NCBI GenBank assembly: GCA_023399055.1
Contig: JAEWQV010000014.1
Location: 248,001 to 312,000, forward strand
Direction of reading: 5' to 3'
DNA length: 64,000 nt
Source of the DNA: Bacillota bacterium
GTDB taxonomy: Bacteria; Bacillota; Clostridia; Lachnospirales; Lachnospiraceae
The notes below the pieces were generated by a model. It saw nothing but the letters and a program-made list of their open reading frames with translations. It was not told the DNA's origin and searched no databases. A program made the position numbers and the translations under genes. Position 1 is the first letter of the stretch. Each line of letters starts with the position of its first letter. Shown here piece by piece: positions 16,287 through 25,545 of the stretch.

Positions 16287-18569
16287 ATGATAAAATTATA
16301 TGATAAAGGCATTTACTTATTAAATGGTACGCAAATAATTGAAGATGATGCTTTGGCAGCCTCTGCAGTATTTGCTAAGACTGGTCAGGAACCTTCCATA
16401 GAGGATGTAAAGCAAGGTACAATGGCTTATGAAATATTACAGAACCACAATGTAGGTGGAGACAAGAAGAAACTTAAAATAAAGTTTGATAAATTGACCT
16501 CCCATGATATTACCTTTGTAGGTATTATTCAAACTGCAAGAGCAAGCGGTCTGGAGCAATTCCCCGTACCCTATGTACTAACAAATTGCCATAACAGTCT
16601 TTGTGCCGTTGGGGGTACCATTAATGAAGATGATCATATGTTCGGTCTGTCCTGTGCCAAAAAATATGGTGGAATTTATGTTCCTCCTCATCAGGCGGTA
16701 ATTCATCAATATGCCAGAGAAGTTCTGGCAAGTGGCGGAAAAATGGTACTCGGTTCCGATAGCCATACCCGTTATGGAGCACTGGGAACGATGGCAGTGG
16801 GTGAAGGCGGACCCGAGCTTGTAAAACAGTTGTTAAATAAAACCTATGATATCAATATGCCGGAAGTAGTTGCTGTTTACCTGACAGGAACTCCAAGAAA
16901 GGGTGTTGGCCCACAAGACGTGGCACTAGCGATTATTGGTGCTGTATTTAAAAATGGATATGTCAATAATAAAGTAATGGAATTCGTGGGTGATGGCATC
17001 AAGAATCTTAGTGTAGATTTTAGAATTGGTGTTGATGTTATGACTACTGAGACCACCTGCCTTTCCTCTATCTGGGTAACGGACTCTTCTGTAAAAGATT
17101 TTTATGAGCAACATCATAGAGTTTCTGATTATAAAGAAATTTCACCGAAATCAATTGCTTATTATGATGGTATGGTATATGTGGATTTATCTGAAATAAA
17201 ACCTATGATTGCAATGCCGTTCCATCCAAGTAATGTGTATACCATTGATGAACTTAACTCAAATCTATATGATGTTTTAGATGAGGTAGAGAAGAATGCA
17301 CGGATCAGCCTCGGTGGAAGTAAGGTTACCTATTCTTTAAAGAATAAGATTAGAAATGGCAGATTATATGTGGATCAGGGATCGATTGCTGGTTGTGCTG
17401 GTGGTGGTTTTGAAAACATCTGCGATGCAGCAGATATTTTAGAAGGAAAATATATTGGTTCCGATGAGTTCTCCCTTAGCGTATATCCTGCAAGTCAACC
17501 GATTTATATGGAATTAGTGAAGAACGGTGTAATTGCTAAATTAATGGCAACAGGAGCAACCATTCGAACTGCTTTCTGTGGACCTTGCTTTGGAGCAGGA
17601 GATGTACCTGCCAATAATGGCTTTAGTATTCGTCATGCTACAAGAAACTTCCCTAATCGTGAGGGTTCCAAGATAACCAATGGCCAAATTGCTTCTGTGG
17701 CATTAATGGATGCAAAATCCATTGCGGCAACTGCTGCCAGTCAGGGTTATTTAACATCAGCTGAAGATATCGACGTGAATTTTAGTAAACCTAAGTATTA
17801 CTTTGATAGTAAAATATATGACAACAGAGTATATAACGGAGTTGGCAAGCCAAACAGCGAGGTGGAAGTCAAATTCGGACCAGGAATTGTTGACTGGCCG
17901 ACTATGTCTGCCTTGAGTGAGGACATGATACTTAAAGTTGTATCTGAAATACATGACCCGGTTACAACCACGGATGAATTAATTCCTTCCGGTGAAACTT
18001 CTTCTTACCGTTCCAATCCTTTAGGGCTTGCCGAATTCACGTTGTCTCGTAAGGACCCAGCTTATGTAGGTCGCGCAAAGGAAGTTCAAAAGGCAGAGAA
18101 GGCAAGAAATGCTGGAGCAGATGTTCTTAAGGCTAATTCAGAATTGAAAGAAGTCTATGAGACAATAGAAGCTAAATTTAAGCTTGATCGAAGTGCAACT
18201 CAAATTGGAAGTACAATTTTTGCTGTAAAGCCAGGCGATGGTTCCGCAAGAGAACAAGCGGCCAGCTGTCAAAAGGTATTGGGTGGTTTTGCTAATATTG
18301 CAAAGGAATATGCAACAAAACGTTATCGTTCCAATCTAATTAACTGGGGCATGCTTCCTTTCTTAATAAAAGAAGAACTACCTTTTACAAATGGTGATTA
18401 CATTTACATAAAGGATGTAAAAAAAGCAATCCTTGAAAAGAGTAATTCAATTACCGCTTATGTAGTAACAAAGGATATGAAGGAATTTAACCTGCAACTA
18501 GGTGAGTTGACGGATGATGAAAGACAAATTATCTTAAAGGGTTGTCTCATCAATTTCTATAAAAGTTAA
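16287..18569 (+). CDS. Aconitase-family hydratase
   Basis: 760 residues, likely aconitate hydratase (citrate to isocitrate), which would feed 2-oxoglutarate and glutamate synthesis. LGSDSHTRYGALG (155-167) matches the aconitase GTDSHT region, and CGPCFG (cysteines near 431 and 434) matches the two-cysteine cluster motif. The usual GSCTNS block with the first cluster cysteine is replaced by GSIAGCAGGG, leaving a shifted Cys near 370 as a candidate ligand. The swivelling domain follows at about 540-760. The ATG at 16287 is chosen because the upstream in-frame ATG at 16275 overlaps the GGAGGA site. A related homoaconitase-like hydratase is the alternative. Confidence 0.85.
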   Translation: MIKLYDKGIYLLNGTQIIEDDALAASAVFAKTGQEPSIEDVKQGTMAYEILQNHNVGGDKKKLKIKFDKLTSHDITFVGIIQTARASGLEQFPVPYVLTNCHNSLCAVGGTINEDDHMFGLSCAKKYGGIYVPPHQAVIHQYAREVLASGGKMVLGSDSHTRYGALGTMAVGEGGPELVKQLLNKTYDINMPEVVAVYLTGTPRKGVGPQDVALAIIGAVFKNGYVNNKVMEFVGDGIKNLSVDFRIGVDVMTTETTCLSSIWVTDSSVKDFYEQHHRVSDYKEISPKSIAYYDGMVYVDLSEIKPMIAMPFHPSNVYTIDELNSNLYDVLDEVEKNARISLGGSKVTYSLKNKIRNGRLYVDQGSIAGCAGGGFENICDAADILEGKYIGSDEFSLSVYPASQPIYMELVKNGVIAKLMATGATIRTAFCGPCFGAGDVPANNGFSIRHATRNFPNREGSKITNGQIASVALMDAKSIAATAASQGYLTSAEDIDVNFSKPKYYFDSKIYDNRVYNGVGKPNSEVEVKFGPGIVDWPTMSALSEDMILKVVSEIHDPVTTTDELIPSGETSSYRSNPLGLAEFTLSRKDPAYVGRAKEVQKAEKARNAGADVLKANSELKEVYETIEAKFKLDRSATQIGSTIFAVKPGDGSAREQAASCQKVLGGFANIAKEYATKRYRSNLINWGMLPFLIKEELPFTNGDYIYIKDVKKAILEKSNSITAYVVTKDMKEFNLQLGELTDDERQIILKGCLINFYKS

Positions 18570-18597
18570 TTAATATATGAAAAACTTATGATCATAG

Positions 18598-18641
18598 AGG
18601 CTCGTACAAAATACGTAACAGTAATTTTGTACGAGCCTTTC
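18598..18641 (+). terminator. Intrinsic terminator after the aconitase gene
   Basis: AGGCTCGTACAAAAT pairs perfectly with ATTTTGTACGAGCCT around an 11-base loop; a short T run follows. Confidence 0.88.
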
Positions 18642-18778
18642 AATATCATATTAAATATTTCTTGTGATATCCCTGGGAATATATTAGAATATATTAGGAA
18701 AGAAACAAGCATATTCTGTGATTAGACAGTTGTAGTATAAATATAATTAGTATGATTTTCAGATTGGAGAGTTAGAGG

Positions 18779-19618
18779 ATGGCACTTATTATTGATGGTA
18801 AAAAGATATCAGCAGAAATAAAGGACGAATTAAAAGAACAGGTTGCTGTGTTAAAATCAGAAGGTGTTGAGGTTACTTTAGCGGTGATACAGGTGGGAGA
18901 CGACCCGGCATCCAGTGTTTATGTAGGTAATAAGCAGAAAGCCTGCGAATACATTGGAATTAATTCGGTGTCCTACAAACTGGACGAAGCAACAACCCAG
19001 GGGGAATTACTTTTAATAATCGAACAGCTGAATCAAAATCCAGAGGTGAATGGAATTCTTGTTCAATTACCATTGCCAGCTCATATTGACGAAGATGTTA
19101 TTATTAAAGCAATCTCTCCGATAAAAGATGTGGATGGTTTTCATCCTCAAAGTGTTGGTGCCTTAAGTATTGGACAAAAGGGTTTCGTATCTTGTACACC
19201 GGCTGGTATTATTGAATTATTAAAACGTTCGAATATTGAAATAGAAGGCAAAGAGTGTGTAATTCTTGGAAGAAGTAATATTGTTGGAAAACCAATGGCA
19301 TTACTTATGTTGCGGGAAAATGCAACGGTAACGATCTGTCACTCTAGAACAAAGAATCTGAAGGATATCACAAAGCGTGCAGATATTTTAATTGTAGCAA
19401 TCGGGAAACCCAGATTTGTCACCAAGGACTTTGTTAAAGAAGGTGCAGTAGTTATCGATGTTGGTATTCACCGTGATACGAATAATAAACTTTGTGGTGA
19501 CGTTGTTTATGAAGAACTATTTGAAGTTACAGAAGCTATTACCCCTGTTCCTGGTGGAGTTGGTCCTATGACCATAGCTATGCTAATGAAGAATTGTGTT
19601 CAATCAGCAATATCTTAG
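18779..19618 (+). CDS. folD: Bifunctional methylenetetrahydrofolate dehydrogenase/cyclohydrolase
   Basis: 279 residues. FolD interconverts 5,10-methylene- and 10-formyl-tetrahydrofolate using NADP. Recognised by YVGNKQKACEYIGI with the catalytic Lys (about residue 55), GILVQLPLPAHI, KDVDGFHP, GRSNIVGKPMALLM (nucleotide-binding loop) and the C-terminal TPVPGGVGPMTIAML. All are intact. It is a single gene with a GGAGAG site just upstream. I looked for a tetrahydrofolate riboswitch in the upstream gap and saw no match. Confidence 0.97.
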   Translation: MALIIDGKKISAEIKDELKEQVAVLKSEGVEVTLAVIQVGDDPASSVYVGNKQKACEYIGINSVSYKLDEATTQGELLLIIEQLNQNPEVNGILVQLPLPAHIDEDVIIKAISPIKDVDGFHPQSVGALSIGQKGFVSCTPAGIIELLKRSNIEIEGKECVILGRSNIVGKPMALLMLRENATVTICHSRTKNLKDITKRADILIVAIGKPRFVTKDFVKEGAVVIDVGIHRDTNNKLCGDVVYEELFEVTEAITPVPGGVGPMTIAMLMKNCVQSAIS

Positions 19619-19677
19619 AACGAGGTAAATCATAACATTATAAGAATTATCTAAAATTAATTAATAGGATTCTATAA

Positions 19678-19743
19678 TTATATGATACAAAATTAGCTTA
19701 ATCAGCAACGTTATATGATACAAAATTAGCTTAATCAGCAACG
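19678..19743. repeat. Perfect tandem duplication of a 33-bp unit
   Basis: Bases 19678-19710 are repeated exactly at 19711-19743; the unit starts TTATATGATACAAAATTAGC. It lies between folD and the rimO promoter. Exact identity suggests a recent slippage or duplication event. Confidence 0.95.
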
Positions 19744-19758
19744 TTTGTGAAAAACAAT

Positions 19759-19786
19759 TTGCTTTTTCTAAAAAAGCTGTTACAAT
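19759..19786 (+). promoter_or_regulatory. Candidate promoter of rimO
   Basis: TTGCTT (19759-19764) and TACAAT (19781-19786) with a 16-base spacer, directly after the 33-bp tandem duplication, about 95 bases ahead of the rimO start. Confidence 0.5.
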
Positions 19787-19885
19787 GTTGCTTGCGCGTG
19801 TAATATTGCATAGATACCTGTTGAATACATGTATCGGTTGAATATTGAGAAACTAAATTGTTTTACTAATTGTTTGGAGGTTTTA

Positions 19886-21217
19886 ATGAATATATTTTTT
19901 GTATCTCTAGGCTGTGACAAGAATCTTGTAGACAGTGAAAATATGCTTGGAATACTGCATGAGAATGGATACGCAATTACAAATACAGAAGAGGAAGCGG
20001 ACATTATCATTGTTAACACCTGTTGCTTTATTAATGATGCGAAGCAGGAGAGTATTAATACAATACTTGAAATGTCAGAATACAAAAAGACTGGTAAATT
20101 AAAAGCTTTAATTGTTACCGGTTGTCTGGCAGAACGATATAAGAATGATTTTTTAGATGCGATTCCTGAGGTGGATGCTTTAATCGGTACCACAAGTTTC
20201 GCACAAATTATAAATGTTATTGAAAAGATTTTAGATGGTCAAAAATTTACACACTTCGAAGACATAGACAAGCTTCCAAAAGTAAGCAGCAAGAGAATGA
20301 TTACCTCCGGCAGCTACTTTGCATATCTTAAAATTGCTGAAGGTTGTGATAAACACTGTACCTATTGTATTATTCCAAAGGTGCGCGGTAACTACCGGAG
20401 TGTCCCTATGGAAGAATTAATAAGTGAAGCAACTTACCTTGCTGAACAAGGTGTCAAAGAATTAATCTTAGTTGCACAGGAAACAACTCTTTACGGTAAG
20501 GATATTTACGGTAAAAAAGAACTTCCTAAATTGTTAAAGGAACTTGCTAAAATAGAAAAAATTGAATGGATTCGTATCCTTTATTGCTATCCTGAAGAGA
20601 TTACCGATGAGTTAATCCAAACAATGAAAGAAGAACCAAAAATATGCCGTTATCTGGACTTGCCAATACAGCATGCATCAGATCGAATTCTACAACTCAT
20701 GGGAAGAAGAACAAATCAGAAGGATTTAATGAATATCATAGCAAAGTTGCGTAACAATATACCTGATATAGTGCTTCGTACAACATTGATTACAGGTTTT
20801 CCTACTGAAACAGAACAAGACCATGAAGAGCTGATTAATTTTGTTAACGAAATGAAATTTGATCGTTTGGGTGTGTTCACTTATTCGAAAGAGGATGAAA
20901 CTCCGGCTGCAAAACTAAAACCACAGGTATTGGCAAAAACTAAGAAACAACGACAGAAGGAAATCATGAAGCTTCAGCAGTCTATTGTCTTTGAGAAAAC
21001 AGCAGATATGGTGGATCATCAATTTGATGTTTTAGTAGAAGGTAAAATACCGGAAGAGGAAAATGTATATATAGGTAGAACTTATATGGATGCACCTTCG
21101 GTGGATGGATTTATATTTATAAGCTCCAGATATGAACTAATGTCCGGTGATATCGTAAAGGCAGTAGTAACAGGTGCAAAAGGTTATGATCTTGTAAGTG
21201 AGTTGGTTGAAGGATAA
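19886..21217 (+). CDS. rimO: Ribosomal protein S12 methylthiotransferase RimO
   Basis: 443 residues. The N-terminal domain starts FVSLGCDKNLVDSE, with cysteines for the auxiliary iron-sulfur cluster. CDKHCTYCIIP in the middle is the radical-SAM CxxxCxxC motif, and a C-terminal TRAM domain follows from about 375. LGCDKNLVDSE and the NYRSVPMEELI region favour RimO over the tRNA-modifying MiaB. It thiomethylates an Asp of ribosomal protein S12. The ATG at 19886 follows GGAGG; the open frame upstream to 19829 is not conserved. pgsA follows 75 bases later. Confidence 0.95.
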   Translation: MNIFFVSLGCDKNLVDSENMLGILHENGYAITNTEEEADIIIVNTCCFINDAKQESINTILEMSEYKKTGKLKALIVTGCLAERYKNDFLDAIPEVDALIGTTSFAQIINVIEKILDGQKFTHFEDIDKLPKVSSKRMITSGSYFAYLKIAEGCDKHCTYCIIPKVRGNYRSVPMEELISEATYLAEQGVKELILVAQETTLYGKDIYGKKELPKLLKELAKIEKIEWIRILYCYPEEITDELIQTMKEEPKICRYLDLPIQHASDRILQLMGRRTNQKDLMNIIAKLRNNIPDIVLRTTLITGFPTETEQDHEELINFVNEMKFDRLGVFTYSKEDETPAAKLKPQVLAKTKKQRQKEIMKLQQSIVFEKTADMVDHQFDVLVEGKIPEEENVYIGRTYMDAPSVDGFIFISSRYELMSGDIVKAVVTGAKGYDLVSELVEG

Positions 21218-21292
21218 GAACAACTGTTAGATTAATGAATTTTTAGTATAAATAATATTTAGAAGGCCTTAACAGGGCGGAATGGAGAAGCA

Positions 21293-21832
21293 ATGAATTT
21301 ACCAAATAAAATTACGCTCTTTCGAGTAGTGATGATTCCGATTTTTTTAGTATTCATGTTAATTCCGGAAATTCCATATCATCGAGTAATAGCTGGGGGA
21401 ATATTCCTGATTGCCGCTTTATCCGATTTTTTTGATGGGTACATTGCTAGAAAGAATAATCTGATAACAAACTTTGGAAAATTCATGGATCCTCTTGCTG
21501 ATAAGTTGCTGGTATGCAGTGCGTTGATATGTTTCGTGGAACTGAAACAGGTGGCTGCTTGGATTGCAATTATTATCATCGCTCGTGAGTTTATTATTAG
21601 CGGTTTTCGCTTAATCGCTTCCGACAATGGCGTTGTAATTGCTGCCAGCTGGTGGGGGAAAATTAAGACAAATGTACAGATGGTAATGAGTGTTATGTTA
21701 ATTATTAATTTGGATAACAGCGTTATTAATATTTTGGAGGAAATCTCCATCTATTTATCTGTAATTCTAACTGTAATTTCGTTGCTGGATTATATGATTA
21801 AGAATAAAAACGTTTTAAAAGACAAACATTAA
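21293..21832 (+). CDS. pgsA: CDP-diacylglycerol--glycerol-3-phosphate 3-phosphatidyltransferase
   Basis: 179 residues, multi-pass membrane enzyme making phosphatidylglycerol phosphate. The CDP-alcohol phosphotransferase motif D-x2-D-G-x2-A-R-x8-G-x3-D-x3-D is complete (DFFDGYIAR ... GKFMDPLAD, residues about 46-72). MNLPNKITLFRVVMIPIF is the usual N-terminus. The order rimO-pgsA-cinA is common in Firmicutes and supports the assignment. A terminator follows, so cinA has its own start signals. Confidence 0.96.
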   Translation: MNLPNKITLFRVVMIPIFLVFMLIPEIPYHRVIAGGIFLIAALSDFFDGYIARKNNLITNFGKFMDPLADKLLVCSALICFVELKQVAAWIAIIIIAREFIISGFRLIASDNGVVIAASWWGKIKTNVQMVMSVMLIINLDNSVINILEEISIYLSVILTVISLLDYMIKNKNVLKDKH

Positions 21833-21865
21833 ATTAGTTAATAATAGTAATAAATGATAGGAACT

Positions 21866-21926
21866 AAAAGAACACTATGGATTACTAAGCTTACGAAGCA
21901 TCGGTATGAAATAGTGTTCTTTCTAA
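21866..21926 (+). terminator. Terminator-like hairpin between pgsA and cinA
   Basis: AAAGAACACTAT (21867 on) pairs with ATAGTGTTCTTT (21911-21922) around a long loop that itself contains short pairings. Confidence 0.7.
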
Positions 21927-21954
21927 ATAAATGAAGTCTAAGGGAGGCATTATT

Positions 21955-23205
21955 ATGACAGTAGAGTTAATTAGTGTTGGGACAGAGTTGTTATTAGGTA
22001 ATATCGTTAATACGAATACCCAGTATCTTTCTGAAAAGTGCGCACAGCTTGGGTTTGGTTTGTATTACCAGGTCACTGTGGGCGATAACGAAGGTCGCCT
22101 ATGTGAGGTATTAAAGACAGCTATTTCAAGATCCGATATTATCATATTAACTGGTGGACTAGGACCAACTCAGGATGACATGACAAAGGAAGCAGTAGCC
22201 AAGGTAATGAAGAAGGAATTGGTTATGGATGAAGCTTCAAAAGAACGAATTGCTTCATATTTTGAATTTAGATATAAGGGAAAGGGGATAGACCACCAGA
22301 TTACCGAAAACAATTGGAAGCAGGCTTTAAAAATAGATGGATGTATTGTGGTGGAAAATAATAATGGTACAGCACCTGGCTATATTGTTGAGGAAAATGG
22401 TAAGGCTATTATTTTAATGCCCGGCCCTCCTTCAGAGATGAAGCCAATGTTTGATACTCAAATTAAAAAGTATTTGCAACAGAAGCAAAATAAAATTTTT
22501 CTGTCCTCCATGGTTAAAATCTGCGGGGTGGGAGAAAGTAAGGCAGAGACTGATATACTAGATCTAATAGAAAAACAGACAAATCCTACGATAGCTCCCT
22601 ATGCAAAGAATGGAGAGGTTCACTTTCGAATAACGGCAGCAGCTGATTCTGAACAAGAAGCAAGACTTCAGATTAAACCACTGGTAGACGAATTATACCA
22701 ACGGTTTGGTGATAATATATATACTACAAATGAGAGCGAGACCTTAGAAGAAGTCATAGTATCCTTATTAAAAGAAAAGAAGTATACACTTGCAACCGCA
22801 GAGTCCTGTACAGGTGGACTGCTTACCGGAAGGTTGGTGAATGTTTCTGGTGTATCAGAGGTATTAAAAGAAGGCTTTATCACTTATTCCAATGAAGCAA
22901 AGATGAAGTATTTAGCTGTTAAGAAAGAAACCTTAGCAACACATGGTGCAGTAAGTGAGCAAACCGCAAGAGAGATGGTGGTAGGAGCTGCGAAGGCCTC
23001 CGGAGCCAGTGCAGCGATTGCAGTAACTGGTATTGCTGGACCGGACGGAGGGACAGAGGAAAAACCGGTTGGACTGGTTTATATTGCTTGTTTGGTTAAA
23101 GATAAGATTGAAATAAAAGAACTTCGTCTTAAAGGCAACCGTGAAAAGGTGCGTGATCTAAGTGTCATTTTTGCTTTAGATTTACTCCGAAGATGTATTT
23201 TATAA
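21955..23205 (+). CDS. cinA: CinA: competence/damage-inducible protein, nicotinamide-nucleotide amidohydrolase
   Basis: 416 residues in two domains. The N-terminal MoCF-like domain (1-170) contains VELISVGTELLLGNIVNTN and ILTGGLGPTQDDMT, associated with ADP-ribose pyrophosphatase activity. The C-terminal PncC domain (about 260-416) contains ATAESCTGGLL and GIAGPDGGTEEKPVG and deamidates nicotinamide mononucleotide for NAD recycling. The ATG at 21955 follows AGGGAGG. In many Firmicutes cinA is cotranscribed with recA; here recA is 15 kb away under its own promoter. Confidence 0.95.
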   Translation: MTVELISVGTELLLGNIVNTNTQYLSEKCAQLGFGLYYQVTVGDNEGRLCEVLKTAISRSDIIILTGGLGPTQDDMTKEAVAKVMKKELVMDEASKERIASYFEFRYKGKGIDHQITENNWKQALKIDGCIVVENNNGTAPGYIVEENGKAIILMPGPPSEMKPMFDTQIKKYLQQKQNKIFLSSMVKICGVGESKAETDILDLIEKQTNPTIAPYAKNGEVHFRITAAADSEQEARLQIKPLVDELYQRFGDNIYTTNESETLEEVIVSLLKEKKYTLATAESCTGGLLTGRLVNVSGVSEVLKEGFITYSNEAKMKYLAVKKETLATHGAVSEQTAREMVVGAAKASGASAAIAVTGIAGPDGGTEEKPVGLVYIACLVKDKIEIKELRLKGNREKVRDLSVIFALDLLRRCIL

Positions 23206-23390
23206 TTGTGGAAAAACATGGTAAAATAAGGCTTTCTGAGCATAAATAAATTTCCTAAATTAATAATTTTTTAAAATTGTTTCCATAATAACATATAAAT
23301 AACATATAAATGACACAGTTGGCCATTAAGATAAAGACTATAAAAGTATGCAATAACTTATTAATAGGATCATTTTGAAAGGAGGCTGTT

Positions 23391-24062
23391 ATGAGGCGTT
23401 TTTCCCGTAATCTGTTATTTATGTTGTTGATAGGAATTTTGCTTTTTCAAGGTTGTAATATGATTGATTTTGGGTTTTTTGATGCATCTACGGAGGATAT
23501 AGAAGAGACACCAACAAGTACCCCCGAGATTACAGATACAGCAACTTATGAAACTAGCGGTGATAAAGTGCTAAGTGAAAGCTCCGATCAATTAAAAACC
23601 AACAAAGATGCTATTAGTTCAGCTATAACTTCGGAAACACTTACACCTACAATCAGCGCAATTGCACCGACTGTAAATATTGATTTGACGATATATACTG
23701 TTAATCCTGATTCTGGTGATATTCAGATAGCAACTGCAAGAATACCTCAAGAAGTTGAGATTACGCCTGAATTGATTGTTAATAATGTGGTGGAATCCTT
23801 GCTTGACCAGTCAATTGTTGTAGGAATAAAAGATGTAACAACGAAGGATGATATTGTTATTGTTAATTTTGATAAAGAGAAAACCCCTTTTAATAATAAT
23901 TTAGGATCAGAATATGAAACTTCTGTACTGGATGCAATTGCTCAGAGTTTGATTGATAATCTGGCAAATTATAAAAAAGTTATTTTCCGTGTGGATGACA
24001 AAGCATATGAAAGTGGCGTAAATGAATTTGGTATTGATGATGTTTATCTGGGTGGTAATTAA
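23391..24062 (+). CDS. GerMN-domain lipoprotein
   Basis: 223 residues. A signal peptide with lipobox LLFQGC (lipidated Cys about residue 22) is followed by a Thr/Ser/Glu-rich linker (30-95) and a C-terminal GerMN-like domain (about 100-223). The domain runs from IDLTIYTVNP through NNVVESLL to VIFRVDDKAYESG. GerMN domains occur in the spore germination protein GerM and in cell-wall lipoproteins, where they probably bind peptidoglycan. Monocistronic: GGAGG upstream and a terminator downstream. Whether it acts in sporulation is unknown. Confidence 0.82.
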   Translation: MRRFSRNLLFMLLIGILLFQGCNMIDFGFFDASTEDIEETPTSTPEITDTATYETSGDKVLSESSDQLKTNKDAISSAITSETLTPTISAIAPTVNIDLTIYTVNPDSGDIQIATARIPQEVEITPELIVNNVVESLLDQSIVVGIKDVTTKDDIVIVNFDKEKTPFNNNLGSEYETSVLDAIAQSLIDNLANYKKVIFRVDDKAYESGVNEFGIDDVYLGGN

Positions 24063-24074
24063 TAATTAGATTAT

Positions 24075-24120
24075 AAGGTAATTGCGATACAGTATTTTGT
24101 ATTCGACAATTACCTTTTTT
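24075..24120 (+). terminator. Intrinsic terminator after the GerMN lipoprotein gene
   Basis: AAGGTAATTG pairs with CAATTACCTT; GATACAG/TTGTATTC adds inner pairing, and a T6 run follows. Confidence 0.85.
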
Positions 24121-24195
24121 TATGTTATCTTGTAACATAGTAACGTAAATCTGGTTTGACATCTGGAGGCGTTAGAAAAAGAGACGGAGGCACGC

Positions 24196-25431
24196 ATGAG
24201 TAAGATATATGTTATAGGAGGCGGAGCAGCTGGAATGCTTACTGCAATCTTTGCAGCCAGAAATGGGCATAAAGTTGTTTTGTTTGAGAAAAATGATAGG
24301 CTTGGGAAAAAGTTATTTATCACAGGGAAAGGCAGATGTAATATTACGAATGCTTGTGACCGCGATGAATTCTTTGAACAGATTATCAGCAATCCAAAAT
24401 TTTTCTTTCGTGCTTATCATTCGTTTAGTAATTTTGATACCATGGATTTTTTTGAGCAACTTGGTCTTCCTTTAAAAACAGAGAGAGGTAATCGAGTCTT
24501 CCCATTATCTGATAAATCTTCTGATGTTATAGCTGTTCTACGACGTGAGTTGGAACGTCAGGGTGTTGAAATTAAATATCAAACTGAAGTTTCCGAGGTA
24601 GTAACCCGAGAAGGAAGTTTTTACGGAATAAAACTAAAAGGTAAAAAAGAGGTATTAACTGCAGACGCAATTATTATTACTACTGGTGGGTTATCCTATC
24701 CGTTGACAGGATCCACTGGTGATGGTTTTGAATTTGCAAAGTCTATGGGGCATACATTAACACAGCTTAGTCCATCCCTCGTACCCATTCATGTAAAGGA
24801 AAGCTTCGTTAAAGAATTAATGGGGTTATCCTTAAAAAATGTAGAAGTAACCGTTACTGCGGGTCAAAAGGTTGTATTTAAAGAATTTGGAGAACTCTTA
24901 TTTACTCATTTCGGTGTTAGTGGTCCTATTATTTTAAGTGCTAGCAGCTATATTCTTCCGTATCTTAATAAACAGGAGTCCTTACAAATAAGCATTGATT
25001 TAAAGCCAGCGTTAACTGCAGAACAGTTAGATATAAGAATTCTGCGTGATTTTGAAGAATTTAAAAATAAACAATTTAAGAATTCGTTGGACCAGCTATT
25101 GCCAAATAAATTAATAGATGTTATCATTCGACTAAGCTGCATTGATTCGGAAAAGAAAGTAAATTCTATTACAAAAGAGGAACGTTTGGCACTGGTTAAT
25201 TTATTAAAGAATTTAAAATTACAAATTACTAGATTAAGTGATTATTCTCAGGCAGTGGTGACAAAGGGTGGAATTCAGGTGAAGGAAGTTAATCCATCAA
25301 CCATGGAGTCAAAAATAATTCCCAATGTGTACTTTGCAGGAGAAGTACTTGATCTGGATGCATTAACTGGTGGTTTTAATCTTCAGATTGCATGGTCAAC
25401 TGCTTATTTAGCAGGCAATTCAGTGAATTAA
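24196..25431 (+). CDS. NAD(P)/FAD-dependent oxidoreductase, HI0933/YhiN (BaiN-like) family
   Basis: 411 residues. The FAD Rossmann motif GGGAAGMLTAI (8-18) and LFEKNDRLGKKL are followed by FITGKGRCNITN, a signature of the HI0933 family. LFTHFGVSGP lies in the middle, and GGFNLQIAWSTAYLAG near the C-terminus closes the FAD site. Physiological substrates of most members are unknown. The BaiN relatives acting on bile-acid intermediates carry the same motifs, but this cannot be inferred here. It precedes cmk and ispH-rpsA, an order conserved in many Clostridia. Confidence 0.88.
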   Translation: MSKIYVIGGGAAGMLTAIFAARNGHKVVLFEKNDRLGKKLFITGKGRCNITNACDRDEFFEQIISNPKFFFRAYHSFSNFDTMDFFEQLGLPLKTERGNRVFPLSDKSSDVIAVLRRELERQGVEIKYQTEVSEVVTREGSFYGIKLKGKKEVLTADAIIITTGGLSYPLTGSTGDGFEFAKSMGHTLTQLSPSLVPIHVKESFVKELMGLSLKNVEVTVTAGQKVVFKEFGELLFTHFGVSGPIILSASSYILPYLNKQESLQISIDLKPALTAEQLDIRILRDFEEFKNKQFKNSLDQLLPNKLIDVIIRLSCIDSEKKVNSITKEERLALVNLLKNLKLQITRLSDYSQAVVTKGGIQVKEVNPSTMESKIIPNVYFAGEVLDLDALTGGFNLQIAWSTAYLAGNSVN

Positions 25432-25545
25432 GGTAGTATTTCTGAAACTAATCCGATAGATTAGATTAAATCTTTTGATTAAAAATAATCGTATGATTAG
25501 AGTAATTCGTAATAATATAAAAATAGTAACCTGGAGGTAATTGCG

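Noticed and set aside
18642..18778. Possible tetrahydrofolate riboswitch ahead of folD
   Set aside because: No matching conserved segments; the gap is AT-rich and lacks the expected pairing.
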